This document shows, piece after piece, positions 60,840 through 64,000 of a stretch of DNA of 64,000 nt (positions within the stretch are counted from its first letter, which is position 1; each line of letters starts with the position of its first letter). Made by a program: the position numbers and the translations under genes. The notes below the pieces were generated by a model. That model had not been told where the DNA came from. It did not search any database and worked only from the letters and a program-made list of their open reading frames with translations. The stretch covers positions 868,001-932,000 of the forward strand of contig NZ_OY762269.1 in assembly GCF_963665245.1 (NCBI RefSeq). The letters run 5' to 3'. The DNA comes from an uncultured Paludibaculum sp. Its GTDB lineage: Bacteria > Acidobacteriota > Terriglobia > Bryobacterales > Bryobacteraceae.

Positions 60840-61607
60840 ATGCTGCAGGTGAGCGGGCCAGTTATCGTAGAAATCGGCCTGTCCGGCCGCTTTCGATCGT
60901 GCCCGATTGAACCTGGCGACTTCTGCGTGGCGCCGGCCGGAGCGAGCGTCCCAGCCGCCCGCTGGCGCGGCATGCGCCAGATTGTGCTGACCGAGTTCTC
61001 CCCCTCCCTCCTCCGCTCGGTGGCTGACGCCCTGGGCCTCCATTCCTACGAACTGCATGCCGCCCAGGCGATCCGCGATCCGCGCATCAGCCACCTTCTC
61101 TTCGCCCTGCGCGAAGAAGTCCTTGGCGGGAACTCCTCCGGACGAGCCTACGTCGACAGCATTGCCTGGGCCCTCGGGACTCGCCTCCTGAGCGGCCACT
61201 CCGCCGCCACCTTCCCCAAACCCCACCGCGGAGGCCTTTCCCGGCCCCTCCTCAAACGGGTGATGGAGTTCGTCGAAGAACATCTCGACGAGGATCTGGG
61301 TCTGGCCCGTCTCGCCGCGATCTCCCGGCTGAGCGAAGACCACTTCGCCCGCGCCTTCCGTGAATCGGCCGGAGTACCCCCGCATCGCTATCTGCTCCAG
61401 CGCCGCCTCGCCCGTGCCAGGCAGCTCCTCGAGACCTCGGACACGCCCATCGTCGACATCGCCCAAGCCCTGGGGTTCACCGACCAAAGCCATCTCACCA
61501 ATATGTTCCGGCGGCACCTGGGTCTCACTCCGGGGCAGGTGCGCGCCGAGTCTTCCCGACTCCCATTGGTCCCGGAATTGTCCAATAACACCGGGATTCT
61601 GCAATAA
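60840..61607 (+). CDS. AraC-family transcriptional regulator
   Basis: From the ATG at 60840 the product is 255 residues. The C-terminal two-helix-turn-helix domain is clear: LARLAAISRLSEDHFARAFR, then GVPPHRYLLQRRLARARQLL and IVDIAQALGFTDQSHLTNMF with FRRHLGLTPGQVR. The N-terminal cupin-like sensing domain is only partly inside this frame: the sequence upstream to about 60770 (TLSEFEIKDGDLAERSVQQT) also looks coding in the same frame, but I find no ATG, GTG or TTG for it. The real start may be a CTG, or the N-terminus may be disrupted. It lies 65 bases upstream of the secreted protein gene it may regulate. Confidence 0.85.
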   Translation: MLQVSGPVIVEIGLSGRFRSCPIEPGDFCVAPAGASVPAARWRGMRQIVLTEFSPSLLRSVADALGLHSYELHAAQAIRDPRISHLLFALREEVLGGNSSGRAYVDSIAWALGTRLLSGHSAATFPKPHRGGLSRPLLKRVMEFVEEHLDEDLGLARLAAISRLSEDHFARAFRESAGVPPHRYLLQRRLARARQLLETSDTPIVDIAQALGFTDQSHLTNMFRRHLGLTPGQVRAESSRLPLVPELSNNTGILQ

Positions 61608-61672
61608 GCCGGCCCGGCTTTCCTTCTACTCTGAACCTACACGCAAACGACCTCCCCACAAAGGAAACGAGT

Positions 61673-62863
61673 ATGTTTTCACTGAACTTCCGGGCCGCTC
61701 TGCGCGCCCTCGTCTTCGCCGCCCTCCCGGCGGCCGTAATGGCCCAGCCCAGTCCCGGCGTCTTCGGACCCGGACCTGGCTGCAACCTCTTTCCGGCGCC
61801 AGCGTCAGTCGGCGCTACCGTCGGTCTCTCCTACTTCGGGCCGCCGCCGTCCTCCACCAACCCCAGCCTTGTCGGGCCGGTCCAACTCCTCAAGTCCGGT
61901 GTGGTCGACGATAAGGCCGGCACCATCACCCTGCCTCTCTATCGCGGCACCCTCAACGGCTCCAACAAGCCCGTCTGGTTCATCATCACCGATGTCAACG
62001 ACGCCCAGGTCGCGGAGTTCCTCGGCATCAACTACTCGGCCAAGCTGAACTTCACCGCCAACGGTGCCCGCAACGCGTGGTTCGATGCCGACAACAACAT
62101 CGTTTTTGATCGTGGCACTGTCGACTTCACCCCGGTTCGCAAGGTTGTCGCCGGCTCCGCCGCCGTGCCCTTCCCGCCCTCCACCGCCGATCCCGGCTCC
62201 GTCGGGGATGACGGCTACAGCCCCCTCATCAGGCTCGGCAATCTCATCTACAACGCCCCTGTCGTCGCTTTCGGTGCCGAGGCCGCCGACATCAACTTCC
62301 CTGCCGGCAACCCCGACTACACCAAAGTGCATGACGAGGTCCTGGCCATCGACACCACCGAAATGACTGTCACCCTCCAGCTCGTCAACGGCTTCTCCTT
62401 CGGCCGCCCGGTCTGGTACATCTCCACCGAAGCCAGCCTGGCGAACGTCGCAGCCATCGAGGGTGCCACATACGCGCCACGGCTCCAGAAACTGGTCACC
62501 GGTCGCGACGACAGCTTCGCCAGCCCTGTTGAACGCATCTTTATCGCCGTCAACGGTCCCTACGAGGACGGCTGCGACAATCCCATGCGCCAGGGCCTCT
62601 ATGCGGCATTGACCGACGGCCACCGCCCCAACAACGTCTTTGGTGGTATCCCGACCATTGCGCCCGACTACAGTCCGCTGTGGAACGGGAACCTGTATGA
62701 GTGGACTCAGCCAGCCATTGCCCGCGGCTATCGCGGTCAGCTCCGCGAAGAGTTCCAGATCCTCACGTACGTGCAGGATGGGATTCTCACCGGACCTGGA
62801 GGCTCCAAGTTCGGTGACAGCCAGTTCATCGTGAACTGTCCGCCCGTGCAGCGGTTGAACTAG
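61673..62863 (+). CDS. Secreted protein with an internal domain duplication
   Basis: This 396-residue protein has a signal peptide (ALRALVFAALPAAVMAQ). Two halves share a pattern: VWFIITDVNDAQVAEFLGIN followed by YSAKL, with GYSPLIRL later, and VWYISTEASLANVAAIEGAT followed by YAPRL, with DYSPLWNG later. The halves appear to be tandem copies of one beta-rich domain, about residues 70-215 and 220-390. I do not recognise an enzyme motif. Two cysteines near the N- and C-ends could form disulfides. AAAGGAAACGAG upstream of the ATG is a good ribosome binding site. The AraC regulator gene directly upstream on the same strand suggests regulated expression. Confidence 0.8.
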   Translation: MFSLNFRAALRALVFAALPAAVMAQPSPGVFGPGPGCNLFPAPASVGATVGLSYFGPPPSSTNPSLVGPVQLLKSGVVDDKAGTITLPLYRGTLNGSNKPVWFIITDVNDAQVAEFLGINYSAKLNFTANGARNAWFDADNNIVFDRGTVDFTPVRKVVAGSAAVPFPPSTADPGSVGDDGYSPLIRLGNLIYNAPVVAFGAEAADINFPAGNPDYTKVHDEVLAIDTTEMTVTLQLVNGFSFGRPVWYISTEASLANVAAIEGATYAPRLQKLVTGRDDSFASPVERIFIAVNGPYEDGCDNPMRQGLYAALTDGHRPNNVFGGIPTIAPDYSPLWNGNLYEWTQPAIARGYRGQLREEFQILTYVQDGILTGPGGSKFGDSQFIVNCPPVQRLN

Positions 62864-62888
62864 TGCCAGGAACGGGGCGGGGGCTTCT

Positions 62889-64000
62889 TCAGCTCCCCCT
62901 CACCTTCACATAGCGCTGGTAGGCCCGGTCCCAGGCGGGGTCGGGCTTGCCTTCGTAGGTCTCGAGTTCGAAGGAGTTGCGGACCACTTCGCGCAGCTCC
63001 TTCAGGTCCTTCACCTCTCCGGCGCCGATGGCCTGGACGAGGATGTTGCCGGCGGCGGTTGCTTCGGTCGGTCCGGCGATTACGGTACGGCCGGTGGCCG
63101 AGGCGACGAACTGGTTCAAGAGGGCGTTCTTCGAGCCGCCGCCCACGATGTGGATGACCTCGATGCGGTGGCCCACCAGCGATTCCAGGCTCTCCAATAC
63201 CTGCCGGTAACGGAAGGCGAGGCTCTCGAGGCAGACGCGGACGTAGCCGCCCAACCCTTCCGGCACGTTCTGGCCGGTCTTGCGGCAGTAGGCCGCGATA
63301 CGCTCCGGCATGTGGCCCGGTTCCAGAAACTGGTCCGGATCCAGGACGGCGGCGAACGGCGCGGCCTCGGCGGCCAGCTTCGTGAGCTCAGTGTAGCTGT
63401 ACTCCTTGCCTTCCAGCAGCCACGCGCGGCGACACTCCTGCACTAGCCAGAGGCCGGCGATGTTCTTCAGCAGGCGGGTCTTGCCCTCGACGCCGATCTC
63501 GTTCGTGAGGGTCAATTCCAGGGCCTTGGGCGTGACAATGGGCTCGTCGATCTCGACACCCATCAAGGACCAGGTGCCGGAGCTGATGTAGCACCAGGGC
63601 CGGTCGCCGGTGGCGGGCACCGCGGCCACGGCTGCCGCCGTGTCGTGACCCGCGGTGGCAAAGACCGGCGTCTCGCCGAGGCCGCAGGTGTCCTGCAGGT
63701 CGTCCAACAGGCTGCCCAGGCGAGTGCCAGGAGGCACGATGTCACCCAGGATGTGTGTGGGCAGGCCGAGCGTCTCCAGCAGTTCCGTGGACCAGCGGCG
63801 GAGAGTTGGGTTGTAGAACTGCGAGGTGCTGGCGATGGTCAGCTCGTTCTTCTTCGAACCGCAGAGCCAGTAGCTGAGCAGGTCCGGCATGAAGAGCAGC
63901 TTCTCGGCGGCGCGCAGGCCGGGGGAGCCGGCGAGCTTGGCGGCGTAGAGCTGGTAGAGCGAGTTCAGCGCCATGAACTGGAGGCCGGTCTGCTCGAAGA
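62889..64000 (-). CDS. rhaB: Rhamnulokinase, N-terminus beyond the right edge
   Basis: The 370 or so visible codons (including FEQTGLQF upstream of the first Met at 63972) are the C-terminal part of a FGGY-type sugar kinase. Rhamnulokinase features are ALNSLYQLYAAK, LFMPDLLSYWLCGSKKNELT and IASTSQFYNP, then GHDTAAAVAAVPATG, SSGTWSLMGVE, GLWLVQECRRAW and the HIVGGGSKNALLNQF ATP-binding segment. It phosphorylates L-rhamnulose in rhamnose catabolism. The frame is open to the edge and the N-terminal kinase subdomain must lie outside, so the gene is simply cut by the window. The stop is convergent with the secreted-protein gene, 25 bases away. Confidence 0.93.
   Translation of the reverse strand, partial: FEQTGLQFMALNSLYQLYAAKLAGSPGLRAAEKLLFMPDLLSYWLCGSKKNELTIASTSQFYNPTLRRWSTELLETLGLPTHILGDIVPPGTRLGSLLDDLQDTCGLGETPVFATAGHDTAAAVAAVPATGDRPWCYISSGTWSLMGVEIDEPIVTPKALELTLTNEIGVEGKTRLLKNIAGLWLVQECRRAWLLEGKEYSYTELTKLAAEAAPFAAVLDPDQFLEPGHMPERIAAYCRKTGQNVPEGLGGYVRVCLESLAFRYRQVLESLESLVGHRIEVIHIVGGGSKNALLNQFVASATGRTVIAGPTEATAAGNILVQAIGAGEVKDLKELREVVRNSFELETYEGKPDPAWDRAYQRYVKVRGS

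Overview
The window looks like part of an Acidobacteriota chromosome, most like the Solibacter/Bryobacter lineage. This rests on gene content: very large TonB-dependent receptors with an N-terminal carboxypeptidase-regulatory-like domain, MacB-like 'ADOP' permeases paired with PadR repressors, a BlaI/M56 pair whose M56 protein carries a TIGR03435 ('Solibacter uncharacterized') domain, TolB-propeller fragments, Tat-exported sugar enzymes and GC-rich DNA. The assignment is inference; there is no rRNA gene here to confirm it.

About 0-28 kb is accessory and decayed. From the left: a ParA ATPase with a translationally coupled small partner in locally AT-richer DNA; a ThuA-TIR fusion followed by a broken nucleoside hydrolase; a DUF2695 gene; a complete IS256-family element (4836-6259, 8-bp target duplication) inside a remnant ADOP permease; a truncated, frameshifted RecQ-like fragment; and a secreted FAD oxidoreductase with a GH16-like C-terminus. 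Between 10.0 and 15.2 kb lie five same-orientation copies of a roughly 300-bp repeat with imperfect terminal inverted repeats, alternating with unrelated small genes (MltR-like, a tiny membrane peptide, a hypothetical, a PIG-L deacetylase, a PAP2 phosphatase) like a cassette array. Next come a 329-bp tandem duplication, a nine-copy 49-bp minisatellite, a broken TolB-propeller gene, a RAYT transposase remnant and a full-length but inactivated ADOP permease. The region closes with a coupled DksA - half-duplicated KaiC - PocR hybrid histidine kinase operon and a DUF1963 gene.

About 27-64 kb is mostly intact and dense. It holds blaI-M56 (autoregulated promoter), a TonB receptor, a padR-ADOP-dinB operon, a membrane-anchored regulator divergent from a second TonB receptor, a cytochrome c/toroid/HEAT protein, a double cyclophilin, a tetR-lnt operon under a perfect palindrome, a second padR-ADOP operon, isocitrate dehydrogenase, an acyl-CoA synthetase, an IMPase-family phosphatase, a GH32 fructosidase, an AsmA protein, an Rrf2 regulator next to ClpP, an AraC regulator next to a duplicated-domain secreted protein, and the C-terminal part of rhamnulokinase running off the right edge.

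Recurrent themes are four-base ATGA stop/start overlaps in regulator-effector pairs, operators lying on or next to start codons, and repeated decay of ADOP permeases. The frameshifts in the pseudogenes fall mostly in six-base G or C runs, so some could be sequencing errors; several in-frame nonsense codons are not of that kind.
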